From: Fibrobacterota bacterium
GTDB taxonomy: Bacteria > Fibrobacterota > Fibrobacteria > UBA11236
Assembly: GCA_019509785.1 (NCBI GenBank)
Contig: JAEKLQ010000023.1
Span: 62,001-126,000 of the forward strand
Direction: 5' to 3'
Length of the DNA: 64,000 nt
The position numbers were made by a program, and so were the translations under genes. The notes beneath the pieces were generated by a model, which was given only the letters and a program-made list of their open reading frames with translations, was not told the origin of the DNA and searched no databases. Below are positions 32,059 through 40,056 of the stretch, one piece after another (within the stretch, counting starts at the first letter, position 1; each line of letters opens with the position of its first letter).

Positions 32059-32660
32059 TGAAGAATTGGTATTGGACGATGCGCTCGGAAATCCCCGAGT
32101 TCTTCTTCTGGTTCCTGAACCGCCTCCCCGGGAAGACGGGCATCAAGCTGCGCAAGGTGTTCCTGCCGCGGTGGCTGGGGGCTTGCGGAACCAATCCGGT
32201 CTTCCACACCAACATCCGCATCACCAATCCCGAACGCCTGAAAATCGGGGATTCCTGCGCCTTCGCCGACGGGACCTTCTTCACCGCGGGCGGCGGCATC
32301 ACCATCGGCAATTTCGTGGCGACGGGTCCCGACGTCAAGATCTGGTCGGTGAACCATCGCTTCGAGGATCCCGATATCCCTTGGATGGAACAAGGATACG
32401 AGCAAAACCCCGTGGTCATCGAGGACGACGTGTGGCTGGGCGCCTCCGTCTTCGTGAAGCCAGGCGTTCGCATCGGCAAGGGAGCGATCATTTCCGCCGG
32501 CACCGTGCTTTCGAAATCGGTACCGGCCTTTTCCATCGTGGCGGGAAATCCCGGACGCGTGGTGGGTTGGCGCAAGCGGCCCGAGGGCGGGGGGTCCCCG
32601 CTGGAAAAGCCCGGCATCGGCCAGAAGCTCGCCGCAGCGGAATCCCAGGCGGAGGAATGA
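32058..32660 (+). CDS. Hexapeptide-repeat acetyltransferase
   Basis: A 200-residue left-handed beta-helix acetyltransferase of the NodL/LacA/maa type. Repeats are visible as IRITNPERLKIGDSC, ITIGNFVATGPDVKIW, VVIEDDVWLGASVFVKPG and VRIGKGAIISAGTVLSKSV, ending in IVAGNPGRVVG. The catalytic histidine is expected in SVNHRFEDP. The frame runs upstream, but the ATG at 32058 overlapping the methyltransferase stop (TGATG) is the natural start. It probably O-acetylates a sugar in the repeat unit using acetyl-CoA. Confidence 0.82.
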   Translation: MKNWYWTMRSEIPEFFFWFLNRLPGKTGIKLRKVFLPRWLGACGTNPVFHTNIRITNPERLKIGDSCAFADGTFFTAGGGITIGNFVATGPDVKIWSVNHRFEDPDIPWMEQGYEQNPVVIEDDVWLGASVFVKPGVRIGKGAIISAGTVLSKSVPAFSIVAGNPGRVVGWRKRPEGGGSPLEKPGIGQKLAAAESQAEE

Positions 32661-32663
32661 AGC

Positions 32664-33548
32664 ATGCGCAGAATCATGGCGCTCGGAATCGCATTGCTCG
32701 CCCTGTGTTCCTGCGACAAGGAAACCGGTAGCGCGTCCGTGACCGCTTTCGTCCCGGATCCCGGATTGGCCGCCGATCTGGCCAAGACATCAGCCCTGCG
32801 CGTTTTCTTCGGCCATCAAAGCGTGGGCGGCAACATCGTTGACGGGCTGGAAGAGTTGCGTTCCCAAGCGGGCGATACTGCCTTCCGCGTGATTCACGGC
32901 ACCGGGGATTCCGCCTTGCCCCCGGCCTTCTTCGCCGAGGCCAAGGTGGGCAGGAACGGCGATCCCATCGGGAAACTCTCCGACTTCAAGCTTCGGTTGG
33001 ACGGGCCCTTGCGGGGCAAGGTGAACGTGGCGCTCGTCAAGATCTGCTACGTGGATCTGGCGGCCGGCGCCGGAGTCGATCCGGACTCCCTGTTCGGGGC
33101 GTACCGCCGGACCGTACTCGATCTGGAAACGGAACATCCCGGCCTCGTCGTGGTTCCGGTTACCTCGCCGTTGACCGTTCCCGATTTCGGGGCGCGCGGT
33201 AGGCTCGACGCCCTCAAAGGGATGCTTGGCCGCTGGCTCGGCCGGCCCGACGACAACGCGCGCCGCGCGCGCTTCAACGCGCGCATACGGGATAGCTTCC
33301 GCGATCGGATCATCTTCGACCTGGCCGCGATCGAATCGACCCGTCCCGACGGGACCCTCGTCCGTTACGGCCGCGGGGGATTGGTGGAGGCTCTAGCGCG
33401 GGAATACTCTTCCGATGGCGGCCATCTCAATGCCTTGGGGCGCAAGGTCGCCGCGCGCGCATTGTTGCGTACCTTGGCGCGCGTCCCGTCCCGCCCGGTG
33501 CCCGTTGGCGACGCGGGAGCCATTGGCGGGCCGCGGCCCAATTCTTAG
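32664..33548 (+). CDS. SGNH/GDSL-like lipoprotein hydrolase
   Basis: A 294-residue protein with a short signal peptide and lipobox-like LALCSC, so it is probably a lipoprotein. Near residue 50, FFGHQSVGGNIVDG could supply the block I serine, and SSDGGHLNALG near the C-terminus supplies the Asp-x2-His block V of SGNH hydrolases. The family removes or transfers O-acyl groups, which fits beside the acetyltransferase gene. The catalytic roles are inferred from motif order only. GGAGGA lies 8 bases before the ATG, and the gap from the previous gene is 3 bases. Confidence 0.6.
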   Translation: MRRIMALGIALLALCSCDKETGSASVTAFVPDPGLAADLAKTSALRVFFGHQSVGGNIVDGLEELRSQAGDTAFRVIHGTGDSALPPAFFAEAKVGRNGDPIGKLSDFKLRLDGPLRGKVNVALVKICYVDLAAGAGVDPDSLFGAYRRTVLDLETEHPGLVVVPVTSPLTVPDFGARGRLDALKGMLGRWLGRPDDNARRARFNARIRDSFRDRIIFDLAAIESTRPDGTLVRYGRGGLVEALAREYSSDGGHLNALGRKVAARALLRTLARVPSRPVPVGDAGAIGGPRPNS

Positions 33549-33561
33549 CTTTCCCCGGAAG

Positions 33562-34254
33562 ATGGTTTCCCCCAGATTCCCAATCTCCGTCCTTTTCGCG
33601 GCAGCGCTCGTCTTGGCGATCCATGCGGGAGCCGCCCCCTTGCCGACGGAGCCGCGCTCGGAACACTTCGTAGCCGGAGCGGCGCTTACCATCGAAATCC
33701 CCCTCGACACCGCCGGCATCATCCGGGGCGGTTATCCGATCGATTCGACCGGCTTCGTGGATTTACCCATCGTGGGCCGGATCGAGGTGGGCGGCCGCAG
33801 CCAGGAAGAAGTCGAGACCTTCCTCTCCGAACGCTTGGCCAACTACCTGAAGGACACCCATCTCAAGGTATCCCCGGCCTGGCGCATCACCTTCCTCGGC
33901 CACTTCGCTCATCAGGGCCAGTTTTACGTTCCCCCAAACGCGACGGTGTGGGAGGCCACGCGCATGGCGGGAGGCATCGCGGGAGAGCGGACCTTGGATA
34001 AGATCGTGATCTGGCGGGGCGGGCATCTGGTCGATATCCCCTTCCTGGACATGTATTCCCAGGGCCGCACCCTCGCCAACGCCGGTTTCCTCTCCGGGGA
34101 TATCATCGTGGTTCCGGTGCCGCGCGATAATACCGGCGCATGGTATTGGTTCAAGGAAACCATCGGCGTAACCGCCCAGGTGACCAGCATCGTTACCGGG
34201 GTCATCACCCTCTACATCACCTATCTCGTCCTCCAAAACCAGAACGGGCGCTAA
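33562..34254 (+). CDS. Polysaccharide export (Wza-like) protein with C-terminal helix
   Basis: A 230-residue protein with a signal peptide ending near HAGA-AP and the Poly_export signature: ALTIEIPLDTAG, GYPIDSTGFVDLPIVGRIEV, then QEEVETFLSERLANYL. A SLBB-like domain follows (GQFYVPPNATVWEATRMAGG), ending in LSGDIIVVPVP. It lacks a lipobox. The final 25 residues form a hydrophobic helix (VTSIVTGVITLYITYLVL), an arrangement that could span the outer membrane as Wza does. It should be the outer-membrane export channel of the locus. The ATG at 33562 is chosen because the signal peptide begins there. Confidence 0.82.
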   Translation: MVSPRFPISVLFAAALVLAIHAGAAPLPTEPRSEHFVAGAALTIEIPLDTAGIIRGGYPIDSTGFVDLPIVGRIEVGGRSQEEVETFLSERLANYLKDTHLKVSPAWRITFLGHFAHQGQFYVPPNATVWEATRMAGGIAGERTLDKIVIWRGGHLVDIPFLDMYSQGRTLANAGFLSGDIIVVPVPRDNTGAWYWFKETIGVTAQVTSIVTGVITLYITYLVLQNQNGR

Positions 34255-34267
34255 GCGTATCCATCCT

Positions 34268-35368
34268 ATGAAAAAGGTCATCCTTGTCTGCGGGGCGCGC
34301 CCGAACTTCATGAAAGTCTCGCCGATCATCAAGGCGATGAACGCTTCCGGCAAACTCAAACCCTACCTGGTGCATACCGGCCAGCATTACGACGAGAAAA
34401 TGTCGAAGTCATTCTTCGATCTATTGCATATCCCCAAACCCGACGTGGACCTGGGAGTGGGATCGGGCAGCCATGCCGAGCAGACGGGCAAGGTGATGGT
34501 GGAGTTCGAGAAGGTTTGCCAGCGGGAAAAGCCGGATTTGGTGATCGTGGTCGGCGACGTCAATTCGACCATGGCTTGCACCATTTCCGCGAAGAAGCTT
34601 TGGATTCCCGTCGCCCACGTCGAGGCCGGCCTGCGGTCATGGGACATGAAAATGCCCGAAGAGGTGAACCGCGTCGTCACCGATGTGCTTTGCGATCTGT
34701 TCTTCACCACCGATCCCGATGCCAACGAGAACTTGCGGCGTTCCGGCGCGCCCGCCGACCGCATCCTCTTCGCCGGCAACGTGATGATCGATACCTTGCT
34801 GGACAACGTGGAGCATTCCAAGGACAATCCCATCCTCGAAACGATGGGGGTTAAGCCGAAGGAATATTGCTTCCTGACCATGCATCGCCCTAGCAACGTG
34901 GACGATAAGGAAGTGCTATCGGGCCTGTTGGGCGCTTTCGATCATATCCAAAAGCGGATCCCCATCGTATTCCCGGCCCATCCCCGCACGATGAAGATGA
35001 TCCGCGAGTTCGGGCTGGGGAGCCGGTTCGAGGCCATGTCCGGCATCAAGGTGTGCGAACCCCTGGATTACCACCAGATGCTGAAGCTGAATAAGAATTC
35101 GCGCTTCGCGCTCACCGATTCCGGCGGACTCCAGGAAGAAACCACCGTCCTGGGCATTCCTTGCATCACCATGCGCAACAACACCGAACGGCCGGTGACG
35201 GTGTCCATCGGGACCAGCGAAGTGGTGGGCAACGATCCCGCGAAGATCATCGACGCCGTCGATCGGATCCTCGCGGGCCGGTGGAAACAGGGCGGCACCC
35301 CGGAAGGCTGGGACGGCAAAGCCGGAGAGCGCATCGTGCGCTTGGTCGAAAACTACCTCGGCGCGTGA
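34268..35368 (+). CDS. wecB: UDP-N-acetylglucosamine 2-epimerase (non-hydrolysing)
   Basis: A 366-residue GT-B fold epimerase converting UDP-GlcNAc to UDP-ManNAc. Signature segments are VCGARPNFMKVSPII at the N-terminus, HTGQHYDEKMS, VVGDVNSTMACT, HVEAGLRSWDMKMPEEVNR and, in the C-domain, FALTDSGGLQEET and RNNTERPVTV. Active-site acids and His are at the expected places. With the dehydrogenase at 2987-4282 it could give UDP-ManNAc uronic acid. It is 13 bases after the export gene and lacks an obvious Shine-Dalgarno sequence, so it probably depends on translation from upstream. Confidence 0.95.
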   Translation: MKKVILVCGARPNFMKVSPIIKAMNASGKLKPYLVHTGQHYDEKMSKSFFDLLHIPKPDVDLGVGSGSHAEQTGKVMVEFEKVCQREKPDLVIVVGDVNSTMACTISAKKLWIPVAHVEAGLRSWDMKMPEEVNRVVTDVLCDLFFTTDPDANENLRRSGAPADRILFAGNVMIDTLLDNVEHSKDNPILETMGVKPKEYCFLTMHRPSNVDDKEVLSGLLGAFDHIQKRIPIVFPAHPRTMKMIREFGLGSRFEAMSGIKVCEPLDYHQMLKLNKNSRFALTDSGGLQEETTVLGIPCITMRNNTERPVTVSIGTSEVVGNDPAKIIDAVDRILAGRWKQGGTPEGWDGKAGERIVRLVENYLGA

Positions 35369-35521
35369 GCGCTTTACTCCCAGCCATAGCGGCGATAGTA
35401 AGATTTTCCGACACGGTTTAGGGAATAACCTGTTTCCGATTTATTCCGTTGGAACGGTTTGCAAGAAAAGGCTGGATCCTCTCTTGAGGAATAATTAACT
35501 GATTATGGCCGCGGACGAAAT

Positions 35522-36355
35522 ATGAGTAATACTTTGGAATCCATGCGGGGCGAATCTCCGCCTACGATGGGGGCGACCCCGACGGAGGATGCCGTCATGC
35601 CCGGCGCCGCCGCATTCCGGTATTCGCCGCGGGAGCAAGCGCGCATCGCCGCCCTGTTCAACCTCATCCCCGAACGCGGCGGGACCGCCCTCGACATCGG
35701 GGCGCGGGACGGGTTCCTGAGCGTGCGCCTGTCGCAACGTTATGAAACCGTCATCGCCTGCGATCTCGAGAAACCGGCCTCCGTTCCGCCTTCCCTGGCC
35801 TGGGTGGTGGGCGATGCGGCGAGGCTGCCTTTTCCCGATCGCGCCTTCGATTTGGTCATGTGCGTGGAAGTGCTCGAGCATATTCCCGAGCGTTTACTGC
35901 GCAGGGTTTGCGCGGAACTGACCCGCGTCACCCGGCGCAATCTGATCATCGGCGTGCCGTACGATCAGGATCTCCGCCTGGGCCGCACCACTTGCGCGAC
36001 CTGCGGAGGCAAGAATCCCCCTTACGGCCACGTGAACGTTTTCAACGAGTTGAATCTGGAATGCCTGTTCCCCGAATTGCGCGCCGAGAAGACGGAGCTG
36101 GTGGGGGAAAGCCAGGAGCGCACCAACGGCGTTTCGGCACGGCTGTACGATTGGGCGGCGAACCCGTATGGGACCTATGAACAGGACGAGCCTTGCATCC
36201 ATTGCGGAGCCAAGCTGGTCCGTCCCGCCCAACGCAGCCTTCCCCAGCGGGCGTTCGCCTTCGCCGCCACCCACTTGCAGCGGGCGCAGGTCGCCGTCAC
36301 CGGGCGCCGCTCGAATTGGATGCACGTACTCTACAGCGTCGATCCGAGCCGCTAA
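35522..36355 (+). CDS. Class I methyltransferase with CxxC pairs
   Basis: A 277-residue SAM-dependent methyltransferase with [16 protein letters not shown], the acidic motif CDLEKP and [17 protein letters not shown]. After the Rossmann part come two CxxC pairs, CATC near residue 160 and CIHC near residue 226, which could form a zinc site. This is not usual for sugar methyltransferases. The ending NWMHVLYSV is hydrophobic. The 153 bases before it hold no recognised promoter or structure. The substrate is unknown. Its place after wecB suggests modification of the polysaccharide. Confidence 0.75.
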   Translation: MSNTLESMRGESPPTMGATPTEDAVMPGAAAFRYSPREQARIAALFNLIPERGGTALDIGARDGFLSVRLSQRYETVIACDLEKPASVPPSLAWVVGDAARLPFPDRAFDLVMCVEVLEHIPERLLRRVCAELTRVTRRNLIIGVPYDQDLRLGRTTCATCGGKNPPYGHVNVFNELNLECLFPELRAEKTELVGESQERTNGVSARLYDWAANPYGTYEQDEPCIHCGAKLVRPAQRSLPQRAFAFAATHLQRAQVAVTGRRSNWMHVLYSVDPSR

Positions 36356-36358
36356 GCG

Positions 36359-36436
36359 AGACATCTGCCAATAGGCCTTGGGTAAGTCAAAATCCAGGGA
36401 CTTGTTACCGTTCAATCCCGGTAGATGTCTTATTTT
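36359..36436 (+). ncRNA. Cloverleaf-like structured RNA or 3' terminator
   Basis: Just after the methyltransferase stop, AGACATCTGCC (36359-36369) pairs with GGTAGATGTCT (36420-36430), with one wobble. Inside are CCAA/TTGG, AAGTC/GACTT (loop of 10) and TACCG/CGGTA around TTCAATCC. This makes a four-stem, tRNA-like cloverleaf of 72 bases. The inner loops have the wrong sizes for a real tRNA, and no CCA follows. TTATTTT follows the closing stem, so a large terminator is an alternative reading. No riboswitch class was recognised. Confidence 0.4.
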
Positions 36437-36506
36437 GATTCCCGCGTTTACGGCCTTTTCATCCGAAATAACGGTTTCAGGGCCGGAAACATGGGGCGTA
36501 ATGCGC

Positions 36507-36535
36507 TTGCTTAGGCCTTAAGGCGGGGCTATAAT
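36507..36535 (+). promoter_or_regulatory. Sigma-70-type promoter for large secreted protein
   Basis: TTGCTT (36507-36512) and a perfect TATAAT (36530-36535) are separated by exactly 17 bases. Transcription would start near 36542, leaving a leader of about 59 bases that contains the GGGAG ribosome site of the gene at 36601. It is the clearest promoter in the window. Confidence 0.7.
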
Positions 36536-36600
36536 CTCTAGCCGGCGCCGATTGTTCAAGTCCTCGCCGTTTACGAGGCACGGAATTGCAGGGAGTCACC

Positions 36601-39600
36601 ATGAACGGTTCTAATTTCATCGCTATTCTCCTCGCATCCGCCGCCATTTCCGGTGCCGCGCTCAACGTCCCCCTGGAAGTACACAATTGGGCCGCCGTAG
36701 CCCGATCGGGCGAACCCGTTACGGCCGGCATCCCTCTGCCCGCCGGCGCCGTTACCGATCTCTCCAAATTGCGCATCGTCGACGCCGCGGGCAAGAACGT
36801 GCCGGCCCAATTCAAGGCCCTAAGCCGGTGGTGGTACGAGAAGAACGATCTCGGCAGCGCCAACCCTTCCGCCAAATGGGTGCTTTGCGACTTCCAGGCC
36901 AATGCGGGTTCCCAAGCCGTGGCCGCCTATAGCCTCAAGGACGATGCCCCTTCCGCCGCCACCTCCGGGATCAAGGTCACCGACGCCGCCGACGGCGTCA
37001 CCGTGGAAACCGGTCCCTTGAAATTCATCGTCTCGAAAAAACGTTCGGGTCCTTTCGAATCGCTATGGTTGGATTCGGACGGGAACGGGCAATTCTCGGA
37101 CGCGGAACAGATCATCGCTCCGGACGCGGCCAATGCGGCCGTCATTACCGCGGCGGATTGGGCCGCCGGCGGCGCCACCGAGGATCAGGAGCATTCCTCC
37201 GCCACCAAGGCTCCCGAACGCGTGGTCATCGAAGAGCAAGGCCCGGTCAAAGTGGTCATCCGCGTGGAAGGCCGCCATTACGCGGCTTCCGGGGGCGCGA
37301 CCAAGGGATTGTACGGATACCGCGCTTTCATCACCGCCTATGCCGGACTGCCGTTCGTGGACGTGCAATGGGCATTGACCAACACCTATCTGGAGGGCAC
37401 CGAGCCGGGCACCGGCTCCACTCCCTATGTGGCGTATGTCTGGCCCTTCAAGCAATACCGCCTGGACCTGAACCTGAAATTGGGCGCTTCCCAGACTTAT
37501 ACCTTGCTGGGCGAAACCGAGTCGCAGGGCACGGCGGGGGCGACCGCGGCCACCTTGCACCAGGGCTCGAGCGCCTACACGGTTACGGGGGGCGCGGGAG
37601 GGACCGCCGCCAAGGGAGCGGGCGCCCTCAGCGATGGCAGCGTAACGGTGATGGCGGCGGTGCGCGATTTCGCGCCCAACGCTCCGCAAGGGATTTCCAT
37701 TTCCAAGGGAAAGCTCTCGCTCGAACTCTTCGCCGCTTCCGGGGCTTCGCAATCCCTGGATCCCATGAGCCTCAAGAGCCACCGCTTCCGCCTGGCGTTC
37801 ACCAAGGGGGCGGCCGCCGCCGGCGCCCTCACCGATTTCTGGAAAGGCGTGGACGCGCCGCTAAAGCTGCTGGCGCCGCGGGAATGGTACCGCGCCACCT
37901 TGGCCTGGGACGGCGGCTTCGGCATCCCCCCGGACGCTTCCTGGAACCGCATGGCGCCGTCGGCATGGCAGCGCCTGGCCAAGCCCGCCGCGACGACTTG
38001 GCTTACCTGGGGCGAGCTGGAAGAGCAGAACGGCGGCGGCGATCATGAAAACCTCACGAGCTGCTTCTGGAAGTACCTGCTGACCGGCAATCCCAAGGAG
38101 TACGAGCTATGGGAAAGCCGCGCCCAGTACTACACGGAAGTCATGCCCATCCAGAGCGGATATAACCGCTGGGACGATTTGAAATTCATGGCCGCGCCCG
38201 AAGACCACCTTTCCGCGCCCGGCATTTCCAACATGGATACGCCCGAGAACAATTACTCGATCAAGATCACCGCCTATCCCGGCTATGCCCGGAACCGGGA
38301 CAACCTTCCCGATTCCGGCCACATGATCAATATGGAGGGCCTGGAATACTACCTGCTGACCGGGGATCCGGGCGTGCGCGACGGCGTGGAAAGCGCCGCC
38401 ATCCGGGCCGTGTGCTACGTGTTCTTCCGCGCCTACGGCTACTACGGTTATTGGCCTTACCGCGATCACAAAGGCACGAAGCTGGACGTGAACACCGTCG
38501 CCATCTTCTCCTACGGGCCCCGTTATATCGCCCGTCCCGGCGTGGTGGCCATGCACGGCTACGAAATCACCGGCGATGATCGTTATCTGTACCCGGCGAA
38601 AATCGCCGCCTATTCCAACCGCAATCTCGCGCGTCTCAATCCCATCGGCTATATCGCCAAGGCAAACGACAAGCTGTACATGGGAAACATCGAAACCGTC
38701 TGGAAGGCCGCCCATCTCGGCGTGGCCACGCCTGCCTTCTTCTCCGGATCGGATTTCCAAATCGGCATAGCCGTGCGCTGCCTGCGGAATTATTGGGAAG
38801 CCACCCATGACGAAAACATCAGCGACGCGGTCATCTTCGCCGGGAAATCCTTCGAGTGGCGCTCGGGCCTGGTCGCCGGCAAGTACACGGGTTTTTCCTA
38901 CGACGGCTGGGCGGATTACCTATCGGACGGTAAGCGCTATACCGACGTGGGCCTCGCGGGCAGCTTCACGAGTTCGGCCTCGGAGGGCTTCCAGGGGCTC
39001 ATCAACGGATACCTCGCCAGCGGCCGGAAGGATTTGCTCAAGGTGGTGAACGACGGCAAGCTCGTTTACGCGAGCACATACACCTACGGCAGCGCCGTGG
39101 AAATGAAATTGATCAATTTGTGGGAAGCGGATTGGCGGAGCCGCGAACTCGATACCGTGCCCCCCGCCAAGGTCACCGATCTGGCCGTGACGCAGGAAGG
39201 GGATCGGCTGGTATTGCGTTGGACCGCTCCGGGCGGCGACGGCGGTTCCGGCAAGGCCGCCAAGTACCAGGTGAAATACGGCCTCTCGCCCATCGTGGAT
39301 TTCCCCAAGCGCTGGGATGCAACCACCAAGACCGGCTGGCCGGATTTGAACGATCCTTTGCCCGCTACCGATACCGCCTTGCTCCTCAAGGCGAAAGCCT
39401 ACCAAGAGAAGCAGGAAGTGTCCTTCTGGGGAGCGGAAAACACGACCGGGGAGCCCGCACCGCAATCGGTGGGCGCCAAGGAAACCTTCAAGCCCATCAA
39501 TATCCCCGGCAATGCCGATTATTACTTCGCCATGGTTTCCTACGACGATGTCGGCAACGTTTCGGACATTTCCAACGTGGCTTTCATCAAGGCGGGGCAA

Positions 39601-39918
39601 TTGGCCGTGCATAAGCCCGCGGGGAAACACGCCGGTTACGCCTTCGCGCGGCCGGGCGCGGTGGCCGATGGGGCCGGCTTCAGCTTGCGCTTGCGGGTTC
39701 CCGAGGGGGCCGGCGCCTCCCCGCTTTCCCTGCGCTTCTACGGGATACGCGGCGCCTTGATCAAGGTTCTCCAGGTGGGATCGCTGGCCCCGGGAGCCCG
39801 TTCCGTATATTGGGACGGCCGCGACGGCGAAGGCAGGAGAATCGGCGGGCAGAAATTCGTTTGCCGACTGGTGAGCGGAACCGATGTCGAAGACAGCATC
39901 GTGCTGACGCGCCCCTGA
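36601..39918 (+). CDS. Large secreted protein, exo-rhamnogalacturonan lyase-like
   Basis: A 1105-residue exported protein. After a signal peptide (FIAILLASAAISGAA), residues about 20-110 (VARSGEPVTAGIPLPAGAV, then FKALSRWW and WVLCDFQA) resemble the N-terminal RIFT-barrel of PcRGLX/YetA-like lyases. A large helical-barrel-like middle follows. Near residue 853 a fibronectin type III domain begins (PPAKVTDLAVTQEGDRLVLR), and the last 75 residues form a FlgD-like or type IX-signal-like sandwich (YWDGRDGEGRRIGGQKF). It may cleave the locus polysaccharide or a plant polymer. The lyase role is a family guess. A promoter at 36507 and a hairpin at 39921 frame it as a single-gene unit. Confidence 0.65.
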   Translation: MNGSNFIAILLASAAISGAALNVPLEVHNWAAVARSGEPVTAGIPLPAGAVTDLSKLRIVDAAGKNVPAQFKALSRWWYEKNDLGSANPSAKWVLCDFQANAGSQAVAAYSLKDDAPSAATSGIKVTDAADGVTVETGPLKFIVSKKRSGPFESLWLDSDGNGQFSDAEQIIAPDAANAAVITAADWAAGGATEDQEHSSATKAPERVVIEEQGPVKVVIRVEGRHYAASGGATKGLYGYRAFITAYAGLPFVDVQWALTNTYLEGTEPGTGSTPYVAYVWPFKQYRLDLNLKLGASQTYTLLGETESQGTAGATAATLHQGSSAYTVTGGAGGTAAKGAGALSDGSVTVMAAVRDFAPNAPQGISISKGKLSLELFAASGASQSLDPMSLKSHRFRLAFTKGAAAAGALTDFWKGVDAPLKLLAPREWYRATLAWDGGFGIPPDASWNRMAPSAWQRLAKPAATTWLTWGELEEQNGGGDHENLTSCFWKYLLTGNPKEYELWESRAQYYTEVMPIQSGYNRWDDLKFMAAPEDHLSAPGISNMDTPENNYSIKITAYPGYARNRDNLPDSGHMINMEGLEYYLLTGDPGVRDGVESAAIRAVCYVFFRAYGYYGYWPYRDHKGTKLDVNTVAIFSYGPRYIARPGVVAMHGYEITGDDRYLYPAKIAAYSNRNLARLNPIGYIAKANDKLYMGNIETVWKAAHLGVATPAFFSGSDFQIGIAVRCLRNYWEATHDENISDAVIFAGKSFEWRSGLVAGKYTGFSYDGWADYLSDGKRYTDVGLAGSFTSSASEGFQGLINGYLASGRKDLLKVVNDGKLVYASTYTYGSAVEMKLINLWEADWRSRELDTVPPAKVTDLAVTQEGDRLVLRWTAPGGDGGSGKAAKYQVKYGLSPIVDFPKRWDATTKTGWPDLNDPLPATDTALLLKAKAYQEKQEVSFWGAENTTGEPAPQSVGAKETFKPINIPGNADYYFAMVSYDDVGNVSDISNVAFIKAGQLAVHKPAGKHAGYAFARPGAVADGAGFSLRLRVPEGAGASPLSLRFYGIRGALIKVLQVGSLAPGARSVYWDGRDGEGRRIGGQKFVCRLVSGTDVEDSIVLTRP

Positions 39919-39920
39919 AG

Positions 39921-39948
39921 GAATGACCCAATCCGGGCCATTCTTTCT
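39921..39948 (+). terminator. Intrinsic terminator after large secreted protein
   Basis: GAATGACCC (39921-39929) pairs with GGGCCATTC (39935-39943) with one mismatch and a five-base loop, followed by TTTCT. It begins three bases after the stop codon. A second small stem GGGCG/CGCCC (39957-39971) follows. Confidence 0.5.
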
Positions 39949-40056
39949 AGATTTGCGGGCGTTTTCCGCCCATTCCGGAGTCATCCTGAAAACAAGAACG
40001 TTCTTTGGTACCGGGCGATGAACCGTACCGCCTTTGCGGCGAAGTTGGGCTGATCG

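Noticed and set aside
35449-35465. Sigma-54-like TGGAACGGTTTGC element
   Set aside because: GG to GC distance is 8 instead of 10 bases, so it does not meet the consensus.
36359-36431. A functional tRNA gene
   Set aside because: Anticodon loop would be about 10-12 bases, the T-loop 8, the variable region is almost absent, and there is no CCA; kept only as a cloverleaf-like structure.
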